Shown here: positions 8,554 through 16,902 of the stretch, piece by piece | How positions within the stretch are numbered: position 1 is the first letter of the stretch | Layout: each line of letters begins with the position of its first letter | Assembly: GCA_017394885.1 (NCBI GenBank) | Contig: JAFPWO010000022.1 | Span: 1-64,000 of the forward strand | DNA: 64,000 nucleotides | Source of the DNA: Lachnospiraceae bacterium | GTDB taxonomy: Bacteria > Bacillota > Clostridia > Lachnospirales > Lachnospiraceae | Reading direction: 5' to 3' | Program-made: the position numbers and the translations under genes | Notes under the pieces: model-generated | Seen by the model: the letters and a program-made list of their open reading frames with translations, nothing else | The model's database searches: none | What the model was told of the DNA's origin: nothing

Positions 8554-9699
8554 TCAGTCTTCCGGATCCTTCCGCTGCAGCGAGACGTTCATCACCAGTC
8601 CCAGCGCGATAAAAACGCACCACAGGGACGTCAGGCCGGCGCTGAAGAACGGCAGCACGACGCCGGTATTCGGCAGCAGGCCGCAGGTAACGCCGATATT
8701 GATAAAGGCCTGCAGGCCGATAAAGGTCCCGGCGCCTACCGCGATCAGGCGGCCGGAAAGATCCGCCGCCCGCGCCGCCGTGCGGAAGCAGAGAAAGACC
8801 AGAAGCGCAAACAGGGCGATCACGGCGATACTGCCGATAAACCCCAGTTCCTCCCCGACGACCGCAAAGACAAAGTCACAGTTTTCCGCGGTCAGGAAAT
8901 TGCCGGATTTGACCGAATCGAAGCTGGAGCTGAACAGTCCTTTTCCGTTCAGCTGGCCCGAAGAGATGGCCAGAATGGCGCGGTCCTGCTGGTCTGTCAG
9001 CCCGCTGGCGGCATATTCATCCGGATTCAGATAGCTGAAAAGCCGGTTCAGCATATAGCGCTTAAAGATCAGCGGCTTCTCCTGCATGGCGTCAAAGACC
9101 AGAAGGCCGCCGACGGGGACGATCCCGAGCGTCAGGCCGAAAATCCACTTGTAACTGACCCTGGATACAAAGAAAATAGCGATAAAGATGACTGTAAAGG
9201 TCAGCGTGGTGGAAAGGTCCGGCTCAAAAAAGATCAGCAGCGCCGGAATCAGGAAAAGTCCGATCGCGCTGAATACCGTGGAGGCTTTGTTGATCTTGTC
9301 TTCTCTTTTCTCGAAGAACCAGGCGAAGAACATGATCATACAGACCTTGGCCAGCTCGGAAGGCTGAAAGCGGCCGATCTGCGGGGCTGTCAGCCATCTT
9401 GTCGCGCCATATTTCGTCACGCCGAGGCCGGTAAACAGAAGGGCCAGCAACGCGATGGAAAGCACGTAGATCACCCAGTGAAACTTCAGAATGAAATGAT
9501 AATCGATCACGGTCAGCGCCGCCATCAGGACCGCGCCGCCGATAAAGCCGATCATCTGCTTCTGCATGGTGGAAGCGCCGTCGGAATCATTGATGACCGC
9601 ACTGCTTAAAATCATATAACCGAGCACACACAAAGCAGCTATGCAAAGAAGCATAGGCAGATTGAAGTTTCTCAGTTTATATTTCTTAAAAGCAAACAT
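8554..9699 (-). CDS. rodA: SEDS-family peptidoglycan polymerase RodA
   Basis: This 381-residue integral membrane protein has about ten hydrophobic helices and the SEDS family features: GATRWLTAPQIGRFQPSELAKV, a later FAVVGEELGFIGS stretch, and the C-terminal PNTGVVLPFFSAG. SEDS proteins polymerise lipid II into glycan strands with a partner class B PBP. The neighbours mreC, mreD and PBP2 favour RodA over FtsW or SpoVE. It is last in the mreC-mreD-PBP2-minD-rodA run, 11 bp after minD. Confidence 0.92.
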   Translation of the reverse strand: MFAFKKYKLRNFNLPMLLCIAALCVLGYMILSSAVINDSDGASTMQKQMIGFIGGAVLMAALTVIDYHFILKFHWVIYVLSIALLALLFTGLGVTKYGATRWLTAPQIGRFQPSELAKVCMIMFFAWFFEKREDKINKASTVFSAIGLFLIPALLIFFEPDLSTTLTFTVIFIAIFFVSRVSYKWIFGLTLGIVPVGGLLVFDAMQEKPLIFKRYMLNRLFSYLNPDEYAASGLTDQQDRAILAISSGQLNGKGLFSSSFDSVKSGNFLTAENCDFVFAVVGEELGFIGSIAVIALFALLVFLCFRTAARAADLSGRLIAVGAGTFIGLQAFINIGVTCGLLPNTGVVLPFFSAGLTSLWCVFIALGLVMNVSLQRKDPED

Positions 9700-9710
9700 A
9701 CGATATCCTT

Positions 9711-10478
9711 TTAACGGAAAAGGCCTTTTCTTCCGCGTTTCAAGCGCGGCACGGGAACGGCGCGGCCGGTCATCCGGGAGGCGATCCGTTCAAACGCCTT
9801 TCCGGCAGGCGTACCGGAACCGATCAGGCTTTTTCCGCTGTTGCTGCAGATGATCACATTCTCGTCCATGGGGACGATGCCCAGGAGGCTGACGCCCAAG
9901 ACCTCGCCGATCTCATCCGGAGACATCATGACAGAGCGGGTCATCAGCTGATAGCGAAGCTTATTCACAATAATGAAGCGGTATTTGATCCCCGCGTCCT
10001 CCATGCAGTGGAGGACCTTGTCGGCGTCCCGGACCGCGGAAACGACCGGTTCCGTCACCGCGATCCCTTCATCCGCGTTTTGAATCACTGCCTCAAAGAT
10101 CGGGCCGATACCGGCGGGACAGTCAGCCAGGACCACGTCAAAGCGCTCCCGGAGCTGTCCGAACAGCTCCGCCAGCGCTTCTTTCGTGATCTCGGACGGG
10201 TCTAAATACTGCGCAGCTGCCAGAAGGAACAGGCCGGGATGCGCTTCTACCGGCGTGATGACTTCATCCAGCGAAGCATTCCCCCGGATATAATCCCCGA
10301 TATGGTTCAGGACCTGCGTCTCCATCCCGAAAAGGGTATCCAGATTCCGCAGTCCGAGGTCCATATCGACCATCAGCGTTTTCCGGCCGAGCGCGGCTAG
10401 TCCCGCTCCGGCGGCGGCCGTCACGCAGGATTTCCCCACGCCGCCTTTTCCCGATGCAATCGCGATGATCCTTCCCAT
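9711..10478 (-). CDS. minD: Septum-site determining ATPase MinD
   Basis: MinD is a deviant Walker-type ATPase that, with MinC, blocks FtsZ assembly away from midcell. The 255-residue product begins MGRIIAIASGKGGVGKS, with the deviant P-loop, and continues with VDMDLGLRNLDTLFGM. The basic C-terminus (LKRGRKGLFR) resembles the membrane-targeting helix but is short. I chose the ATG at 10478 because it starts right at the conserved strand; a longer frame overlaps PBP2. In relatives minC precedes and minE often follows, and neither is here. Confidence 0.93.
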   Translation of the reverse strand: MGRIIAIASGKGGVGKSCVTAAAGAGLAALGRKTLMVDMDLGLRNLDTLFGMETQVLNHIGDYIRGNASLDEVITPVEAHPGLFLLAAAQYLDPSEITKEALAELFGQLRERFDVVLADCPAGIGPIFEAVIQNADEGIAVTEPVVSAVRDADKVLHCMEDAGIKYRFIIVNKLRYQLMTRSVMMSPDEIGEVLGVSLLGIVPMDENVIICSNSGKSLIGSGTPAGKAFERIASRMTGRAVPVPRLKRGRKGLFR

Positions 10479-10491
10479 AGTCTGTCTCCCG

Positions 10492-13329
10492 TCAGTCGGC
10501 CACGACGTTGTTGCCGCCGTTATCCTTGGCATTGCCGCCCATGATCTCGTCATAGGTCAGATAACCGTAATAGTAATCGTAAATATATCCGCCGAGCTCA
10601 GCCGTATTGCCGGAGGTGTATCCGTTCGGGATGGTCACCGTGACGGAGATCTCCGGGTCGGAATTATACGGGGCAAAGCTGACGAAGGTCGCGTGGTTGG
10701 GACGTTTGTCATTTTCCTTCGCTGTCCCGGTCTTTCCGGCCAGGATCACGTTGCCGCTGAAAACAGAAGCGCTGCTGCCGCTTTCGATCGCGCGGCGCAT
10801 GCCCCGCCAGATCGTGTCCCAGGTCGTATCGTCGAATTCCGTCTTGGAGATCAGATTGCCGGTATACAGCTGCATGATCTGCCCGTCGGCGTCGGTGCGG
10901 CGGTCCAGGAGCGTCAGATCATAGACATTGCCCCGGCTGGCCACCGTCGTCACGTAACGGGCCAGGTGGACATTGGCGAACAGGTTCGTGCCCTGCCCGA
11001 TCGCGGTCGTAATGGCGGAAGTATCGGAAATGACCGGGCTGTATTCGGCGATCTCGATCCCACTCTTGGAGCCCAGGCCGAGCTTGGTCGCATACTCCTG
11101 CAGGATACTGACGCCCACAGAGTCCGTATAGACGCCGTCCACCAGGGACATGCGGTAGCCCATCTGGCAGAAGAAATCGTTGCAGGAGTACATCAGGGCC
11201 TGCCAGACGTTGATATCGCCGTGCGAGCCGGGATAGATCCAGCAGCGGACGTCCATGCCGGCGGCGGAAAAGAGCCCGTGCGTGGTGAAATAGGTATCAG
11301 GCCCGATCAGCCCGGTCTCCAGGGAAGCCGACGCCGTGACCAGCTTGAAGATGGATCCTGGCGCGGTCCGGGCCTGCGTCGCCGCGTTAAAGAGCGGGGT
11401 GGACTGGTCCTGCAGCAGCGCGCTGTAATATGCGCTGTCGGAGATCCGGTTATTGTCATAACCGGGATAGGATACCAGTGCCAGGATCTTGCCGCTGGTG
11501 ACGTCCACGACGGTCGCGGATGCCGAATACGGGTCCAGGGCCAGCTGAGCCGGCGTGATCTCGATGGAATTGATCTTGGCCAGCATGAATGTGAAGGCGG
11601 CCTCATCCGTCTGTACGGATAAGCGCTCCCGGTATTCCGGATCCTCTTTGATCGCGCCCTGGTCAAAAAGCGCCAGGCCGATATCGCACAGGCTCACGGT
11701 GCCGGCATAGATCATTTTTTCATAGATCGCCTTGGAGAAGTTCGTGCTGTCCTCGAGGATCGTCATAATATACCGGATCAGCGCGCGGTAGACTTCTTCC
11801 GAGCTGGTATATTTATCTTCCAGCTTCAGCCTCGTAACGTCCACCCATCCGACTTTCAGCGCTTCCCGCAGATATTCCTGCAGGCTGAACTCTCCGTTCG
11901 TGCGGTAGGCGGCGTACAGATCGGAAGCGGTATCGATCGAGTCCTTGATCAACAGCCCCCGGTCCAGCAGAATATCATACAGGACGGAGAAATAGTCCTG
12001 CATGTCTTCCGACATATCCTTATAGGCCTTCGGCTCCAGGGACAGCAGTTCGTCGGAGACTTCTTTGAGAACCGCGGCCTGGGCTTCCTCAAATACCGCC
12101 TGCAGGCGTTTTTCGGCTTCGCCTGCCTCCTCCGAAGCAAAACGGCGGATGTCAAGGACATTGTTGCCGATCATCTGATAGTAGGCCTGCTTGAGCGGAA
12201 TAAAATGCTCCGGATCGTCGGGATTGACGTCCTCATTTTTCATATGCGCCATCAGGATACCGGCCAGCTTCTGCTCCAGCAGATGGTAGGTAGCCATCTG
12301 CAGATCCGCGTCAATGGTCAGATAGATATCGTCGCCGGCTTTCGCATCGATCACGTCGGCGACCTGCTGGATCTGTCCGAAATTGTTCACATACAGGGAC
12401 ATGGAGCCGCGCGTGCCGTGCAGATACAGCTCCATGGAGTTTTCGATGCCGGCTTTCCCGATGATATCGCCGGCCACGTAATCGCCGCCGGCCGCGTTTA
12501 AGGTTTCGATCTCATCCGTGCTTGCCGAACCGGTATAGCCGAGGATATGGCAGAAATATTCCGCATTGTTGTAGCGGCGCACATAATCCTGGGCGATATC
12601 CACGCCTTTCAGCTCCGCGGCATGTTCCCGGATGGCGGCCACGGTTTCTTCCCGCACGCCGCGGGCCACGACCGAAGCATTGTAGCGCACATAATAATTC
12701 GCATACATGCTGAAGCGGATGTAAGCCACCTTCAGCGCTGTCTGCGGATCGATCTCATAGGTGGTTTTGTCAGAGTTTTTCCCAATGCCGAAGCGGTCGA
12801 TGTAATAATCCACGATCTGCTGCGAGGTGGTATCCTTCTGTTCATCAGTCAGAAGGGAGACGTTCGTCAGGCCGTACATATCCCGCAGGAAACGGAGACG
12901 GGCGGCATCGGAGGCAAAACTCTCCTGCAGCTCTCCGTTTTCGTCATAATATACGTCGAAGGTGCGGACCACCTCTTCTCCGTACCGGTCGAGGATCCCG
13001 ATCAGGCGGATCAGCATCTTATTTCTTTCATAGCCGTTGCTGTAGTCTCCGTTATCCGTTACGGTCACGGTCTGCACCAGCTCATTGTACGCCAGAAGTT
13101 TCCCGTTCCTGTCATAGATATTCCCGCGCGTCGGGGAGATGGAAACGACACGGGTCACCGTATCCTGCACATTCTTTTCCGCTTCGGCGCCGAGAACGAT
13201 CTGGAGCTTGTACATCCGGACCAGCAGCGCCCCGAAGAGCACGCCGAAAACGATCATCAGCGGAAAGAGCCGCGAGGTGACCATCTGTTTCAGTTTATAT
13301 CCGAGATATTCCAGTAATTCTTTAAGCAT
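10492..13329 (-). CDS. mrdA: Class B penicillin-binding protein 2 (elongasome transpeptidase) with large insertion
   Basis: This 945-residue protein cross-links new peptidoglycan during elongation. It has one N-terminal membrane helix (about 20-42), a PBP dimer domain (TRGNIYDRNGKLLAYN near 67), and a transpeptidase domain. Active-site motifs are SIFK (Ser 659), SCN (715-717) and KTG (866-868). Between LTIDADLQMATYHLLEQ (about 337-353) and ATVVDVTSGKILALVSYPG (about 605) lies a mostly helical insertion of about 245 residues absent from classical PBP2. It overlaps mreD by 8 bp and precedes minD and rodA. RodA is the expected partner. Confidence 0.93.
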   Translation of the reverse strand: MLKELLEYLGYKLKQMVTSRLFPLMIVFGVLFGALLVRMYKLQIVLGAEAEKNVQDTVTRVVSISPTRGNIYDRNGKLLAYNELVQTVTVTDNGDYSNGYERNKMLIRLIGILDRYGEEVVRTFDVYYDENGELQESFASDAARLRFLRDMYGLTNVSLLTDEQKDTTSQQIVDYYIDRFGIGKNSDKTTYEIDPQTALKVAYIRFSMYANYYVRYNASVVARGVREETVAAIREHAAELKGVDIAQDYVRRYNNAEYFCHILGYTGSASTDEIETLNAAGGDYVAGDIIGKAGIENSMELYLHGTRGSMSLYVNNFGQIQQVADVIDAKAGDDIYLTIDADLQMATYHLLEQKLAGILMAHMKNEDVNPDDPEHFIPLKQAYYQMIGNNVLDIRRFASEEAGEAEKRLQAVFEEAQAAVLKEVSDELLSLEPKAYKDMSEDMQDYFSVLYDILLDRGLLIKDSIDTASDLYAAYRTNGEFSLQEYLREALKVGWVDVTRLKLEDKYTSSEEVYRALIRYIMTILEDSTNFSKAIYEKMIYAGTVSLCDIGLALFDQGAIKEDPEYRERLSVQTDEAAFTFMLAKINSIEITPAQLALDPYSASATVVDVTSGKILALVSYPGYDNNRISDSAYYSALLQDQSTPLFNAATQARTAPGSIFKLVTASASLETGLIGPDTYFTTHGLFSAAGMDVRCWIYPGSHGDINVWQALMYSCNDFFCQMGYRMSLVDGVYTDSVGVSILQEYATKLGLGSKSGIEIAEYSPVISDTSAITTAIGQGTNLFANVHLARYVTTVASRGNVYDLTLLDRRTDADGQIMQLYTGNLISKTEFDDTTWDTIWRGMRRAIESGSSASVFSGNVILAGKTGTAKENDKRPNHATFVSFAPYNSDPEISVTVTIPNGYTSGNTAELGGYIYDYYYGYLTYDEIMGGNAKDNGGNNVVAD

Positions 13330-13840
13330 AGCTGTGCGTTTTTCTCGTCTCCCATTTCTCGATCGCGCCTTCCAGCCGGCGGAACAGCGGATACAGAAGC
13401 AGCGTCATCAAACCCGTATACAGAAGCTCGGGCAGCATGATTCCGGTAAAATACGCGCCGAAGCCGGTCTTCCCCCGGAGCAGAAACGCAAAGAAAAAGT
13501 TCCCGATATGATACAGGATATTGCTGAGCAGGCACAGGATCAGCGGCAGGTCTACAAAATCGGTATAGTAAAGGCGGCCGAGCAGGCCCATGAGGTACCC
13601 CAGCACGCTGTAGAGAAGCGCGGAGAACCCGATCACATTGCTGAAAAACAGGTCGCTTAAAAGACCGCAGAAAAAGCCAATCAGCATTCCTTCGGTGCTG
13701 CCGCGGATAAAGCCAAAGGAGAACACCACGATCATCAGGATGTTGGGGACCGTGGAGATGAGGGACGAGGCCGCGAACACATTGTTCTGCAGGAAAAAGG
13801 CGGCCAGAATGATGAGGACATACGCAATGATCCGCTTCAT
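13322..13840 (-). CDS. mreD: Rod shape-determining protein MreD
   Basis: This 172-residue protein is almost entirely hydrophobic with five or six predicted helices. It has the MreD pattern of a start helix, an FSFGFIRGSTEGMLIGFFCGLLSDLFF segment (glycine-rich, here described by its ends at about residues 42-68), and a basic C-terminus. MreD helps assemble the elongation machinery in the membrane. It starts 2 bp after mreC and overlaps the PBP2 gene by 8 bp. Sequence conservation in this family is low, so position carries much of the call. Confidence 0.88.
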   Translation of the reverse strand: MKRIIAYVLIILAAFFLQNNVFAASSLISTVPNILMIVVFSFGFIRGSTEGMLIGFFCGLLSDLFFSNVIGFSALLYSVLGYLMGLLGRLYYTDFVDLPLILCLLSNILYHIGNFFFAFLLRGKTGFGAYFTGIMLPELLYTGLMTLLLYPLFRRLEGAIEKWETRKTHSYA

Positions 13841-13842
13841 CG

Positions 13843-14694
13843 TCAGTCCCCCAGTTCCTTCAGCGTTGTAATGACGAGGACACTGTCCAGATCTTCAAAA
13901 TCAGCGACGGGTCGGATCGTTCCGGATTTTTCCAGCTGGTTGGAATCCATGGAGATCTCGGAGACATAGCCGATCAGCAGGCCGGGCAGATACAGTTCGC
14001 TGATATTGGAGGTCACGACCATATCGCCCACTTCGATATCCGCCGTCCGGTTGGCATTTTTCAGGCCGACCAGGCCGTCCGCGTACAGCTTCAGATCGCC
14101 GGACACGATAAAATTACTGCCGGTGCGTGCTGACATGGCGCTCACATACTGATCGTCGTTGATCAGGGAAGTGACTACGGCATAGTGCTCTCCCATCGCG
14201 GTAATGATCCCGACAAGCCCCCCGCCGGCTATAACGTTCATGTTGACCTTGATTCCATCCTTCTGGCCGCGGTCGATCATGAAGGACTGATACCAGTTTC
14301 CGGAGTTCTTCCCGATAATATGCGCCCCGATGGTCTCATATTCCGGGTATTGCTCCGCCATATTCAGCAGCTCATGCAGCTGCAGCAGTTCCTCTTCTTT
14401 CAGCTTCAGACGGGCATTCTCCGCACGGAGCTCTGCCAGTTCCTCGGAAAGGATCTCATTGTCTTCCCGCACGCTCTGCAGATCCCGGAAATTCTCCAGC
14501 CGGCCGAACAGGTATCGCCCGGCCGTATTCATACCCTTCTGCATCGGCATGAGGACCGCATTGATCCCGCTGCGGAACGCGCGGTTGAATCCGGCACTGA
14601 AATAGCTTAGGAGCATCAGAAACAGGCAGATGCCGATCAGGATCAGTAATCCGCTGCGAGGCTTGAAAGAATTCTTTTTGCGAGGATCTGCCAT
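13843..14694 (-). CDS. mreC: Rod shape-determining protein MreC
   Basis: This 283-residue protein has a single N-terminal membrane helix (about 15-35), a coiled coil (about 65-105, with repeated Glu/Leu) and the beta-rich MreC domain (IGAHIIGKNSGNW, then GGLVGIITAMGEHYAVVTSLIND). It scaffolds PBP2 and RodA outside the membrane. It follows radC by 18 bp. In many Firmicutes the order is radC-mreB-mreC, so mreB is missing at this junction. Confidence 0.94.
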   Translation of the reverse strand: MADPRKKNSFKPRSGLLILIGICLFLMLLSYFSAGFNRAFRSGINAVLMPMQKGMNTAGRYLFGRLENFRDLQSVREDNEILSEELAELRAENARLKLKEEELLQLHELLNMAEQYPEYETIGAHIIGKNSGNWYQSFMIDRGQKDGIKVNMNVIAGGGLVGIITAMGEHYAVVTSLINDDQYVSAMSARTGSNFIVSGDLKLYADGLVGLKNANRTADIEVGDMVVTSNISELYLPGLLIGYVSEISMDSNQLEKSGTIRPVADFEDLDSVLVITTLKELGD

Positions 14695-14712
14695 AGTTTG
14701 CTCTGTAATACC

Positions 14713-15414
14713 TCAGAGGGAAAGAAGGCCTCTCTCCCGAAAACTGACAAAACAGTGATCGCCGATGATAATGTGATCCACCAGCGGGATTTTAAGCAGC
14801 TGACCGGCCTGCGCGATCTCATCCGTGATCCGGATATCCATCTCCGAAGGGGAGGGATCGCCGCTCGGATGATTGTGCAGAATGACCAGATAAACCGCAT
14901 GATGCCGGAGCGCGGCAAGAAATATCTCACGCGGAGAAGCAAGCGAGGCGTTCACGGTGCCCCGTGAAATAACCTGCGTATGCAGAAGCCGGTTCTTGGT
15001 ATTGAACATGGCCACATGCATTTCTTCGTGCGGAAGATAGCAAAGCTCTTCCATAAAGTAATCCGCGATGGAGGCCGGATTCTGCATCGCGAGGGCTTTT
15101 TCCCGCGTCGTGCGGCTGATGCGCCGCGAAAGCTCTGCCACGGCCATCAGCTCCACGGCCTTGACCGGGCCAATACCCGGAATCGCTTCCAGCTCCGCGC
15201 GGGAAAGATCCATCAGGCACCCGATGCCGCTTTCTTTCCCGTAGGTAAGGAGCAGGCGGGAAGCGACTTCCACGACGGTATAGTTTGCCGACCCGCTCCG
15301 CAGGATGACGGCCAGAAGCTCGGCATCGCTTAGAGCCGAAGTCCCCCGGTCCAGGCACTTCTCATAAGGCCGTTCCGAAGGCGGCAGCATTTTCATCGTA
15401 TTCTTTTGATTCAT
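14713..15414 (-). CDS. radC: RadC/YsxA family JAMM-domain protein
   Basis: This 233-residue protein has helix-hairpin-helix elements in the first half (LEAIPGIGPVKAVELMAVAEL) and a C-terminal JAMM/MPN metalloprotease-like domain with the zinc motif HNHPSGDPSPSEMD, including His-x-His and Asp. Despite its name the family has no proven DNA repair role in Firmicutes. It stands before mreC, its usual neighbourhood, and probably begins the transcript that runs through rodA. Confidence 0.93.
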   Translation of the reverse strand: MNQKNTMKMLPPSERPYEKCLDRGTSALSDAELLAVILRSGSANYTVVEVASRLLLTYGKESGIGCLMDLSRAELEAIPGIGPVKAVELMAVAELSRRISRTTREKALAMQNPASIADYFMEELCYLPHEEMHVAMFNTKNRLLHTQVISRGTVNASLASPREIFLAALRHHAVYLVILHNHPSGDPSPSEMDIRITDEIAQAGQLLKIPLVDHIIIGDHCFVSFRERGLLSL

Positions 15415-15457
15415 GATCCTCCTTTTGACTCTTCGGAACCGAAAAGAGGATTGAAAT

Positions 15458-15486
15458 ATTATATCACAGTGTCAGGCCAGCGTCCA
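15458..15486 (-). promoter_or_regulatory. Promoter of the radC-mreCD-PBP2-minD-rodA run
   Basis: Minus-strand TGGACG (15481-15486), 17 bp, then TATAAT (15458-15463) preceded by TG at the extended -10 position. It overlaps the 3' end of the upstream gene and lies about 45 bp before radC. Confidence 0.55.
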
Positions 15487-16747
15487 CCAGTTTCTGGAGC
15501 GACATCAGGATCCCGTACTTGGCGTGCGGCCAGGTCAGGCCGCCCTGGAAATAGACCGTATAGGGAGGCCGGAGCGGGCCGTCGGCCGAAAGCTCTATGG
15601 AGCTTCCCTGGACGAAAGCGCCGGCGGCCATGATGACCTTATCTGCATAGCCGGCCATGTCGGAAGGCTCGGGACGCACGAAAGAATCGATCGGCGCGGC
15701 AGCCTGAATGCCGCGGCAGAAGGCCTCCAGATAGGCGGGAGAGCCCATCTCCACGGCCTGGATAATATCGTTCCTCTGCATGGACGAGGCCGGATGCACG
15801 GGAAAGCCGAGGCTCTCATACAAAGCGGCGGCAAAGACTGCGGCTTTTTTCGCGGACGCCGTTACGGACGGGGCCAGAAAGAAGCCCTGCATAAACGGCG
15901 CGGTGGCATATAGGCTGGCGCCGAGTTCTTTGCCCAGGCCCGGCGCGGTCAGCCGTCTGGCGCAGCGCTCGATCAGATCCGCCCGGCCCGCGATATAGCC
16001 GCCGGTCGGGGCGAGCCCGCCGCCGGGATTCTTGATGAGCGATCCGACCATCATATCCGCGCCGTAGTCCGATGGCTCCTTCTCACGGCTGAATTCGCCG
16101 TAACAGTTATCCACCATAACGATGACGTCCGGCTTTACGGACCGGACAAAACGGATCAGCTCCCCGATCTCTTCCGGGGAAAAGCTGTTCCGCCCGGAAT
16201 AGCCTTTGGAGCGCTGGATCTCGATCAGCTTTGTTTTTTCACCGATTGCGGCCCGTATGCCTTCATAATCGAAGCGGCTGCCCGGCAGGAGGCCGACTTC
16301 CCGGTAGCTGACCCCGTATTCGGCCAGGGAAAGCATGGAGGGCCGGATCCCGATCACTTCTTCGAGCGTATCGTAAGGCCTTCCGACCGGGGAAAGCACC
16401 TCATCTCCCGGAAGCAGATTGGCGGACAGGGCCAGATACAGGGCATGCGTTCCGCAGGTGATCTGCGCCCGGACCAGGGCATCTTCCGTATGGAAGGTAT
16501 CGGCATAGACCTTTTCCAGCGTATCCCGGCCGATATCATTATGTCCGTAGCCGTTCGTGCCGTAAAGATGGTAGGCGGCCACCTCGTTCTTCTGCATGGC
16601 TTTCAGGACTTTCAGCTGGTTGATCTCGGCGATCCGGTCCGCCTCGGCAAAAGCTTCCGTCAGCCCCGAAAGGATCTCCTCTCCTTTTTCGTAAACGGCG
16701 CGGGATATGCCCCCGTCCAGATATGATCTCAGTAATTCTTCGTTCAC
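15464..16747 (-). CDS. PLP-dependent methionine gamma-lyase family protein (YnbB/aluminium-resistance type)
   Basis: This 427-residue protein belongs to the Cys/Met-metabolism PLP enzymes of the YnbB group. The Schiff-base lysine is in GSLIKNPGGGLAPTGGYIAG, and the SKGYSGRNSFSPEEIGEL and VMVDNCYGEF motifs are typical. Members are annotated as methionine gamma-lyase or aluminium-resistance protein; the true substrate is not settled. Translation starts with GTG at 16747. The gene stands alone, with a divergent regulator gene starting about 155 bp away. Confidence 0.85.
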   Translation of the reverse strand: MNEELLRSYLDGGISRAVYEKGEEILSGLTEAFAEADRIAEINQLKVLKAMQKNEVAAYHLYGTNGYGHNDIGRDTLEKVYADTFHTEDALVRAQITCGTHALYLALSANLLPGDEVLSPVGRPYDTLEEVIGIRPSMLSLAEYGVSYREVGLLPGSRFDYEGIRAAIGEKTKLIEIQRSKGYSGRNSFSPEEIGELIRFVRSVKPDVIVMVDNCYGEFSREKEPSDYGADMMVGSLIKNPGGGLAPTGGYIAGRADLIERCARRLTAPGLGKELGASLYATAPFMQGFFLAPSVTASAKKAAVFAAALYESLGFPVHPASSMQRNDIIQAVEMGSPAYLEAFCRGIQAAAPIDSFVRPEPSDMAGYADKVIMAAGAFVQGSSIELSADGPLRPPYTVYFQGGLTWPHAKYGILMSLQKLVDAGLTL

Positions 16748-16833
16748 GGCATTGGTATTCCTGTCATATTTTAACGCCTGACTTTGTAAAGAAAAGCATC
16801 GGCTGCATTATATCACAAAGTCCGGAAAAAGAC

Positions 16834-16862
16834 TTGCATTTTTCAATATTTCCTTATATATT
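16834..16862 (+). promoter_or_regulatory. Promoter of the HTH-TPR regulator gene
   Basis: TTGCAT (16834-16839), 17 bp, then TATATT (16857-16862), about 40 bp before the ATG at 16903. The region upstream is A/T-rich compared with the coding sequence around it. Confidence 0.55.
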
Positions 16863-16902
16863 ATTACTCACCGCTTTTCAGGGTTCAGAAGGTGTTGATA
16901 AT

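Noticed and set aside
10465..11622. Large open frame opposite PBP2
   Set aside because: It is a shadow: no conserved motif, and it runs antisense to a clear PBP2 gene with intact active-site motifs.
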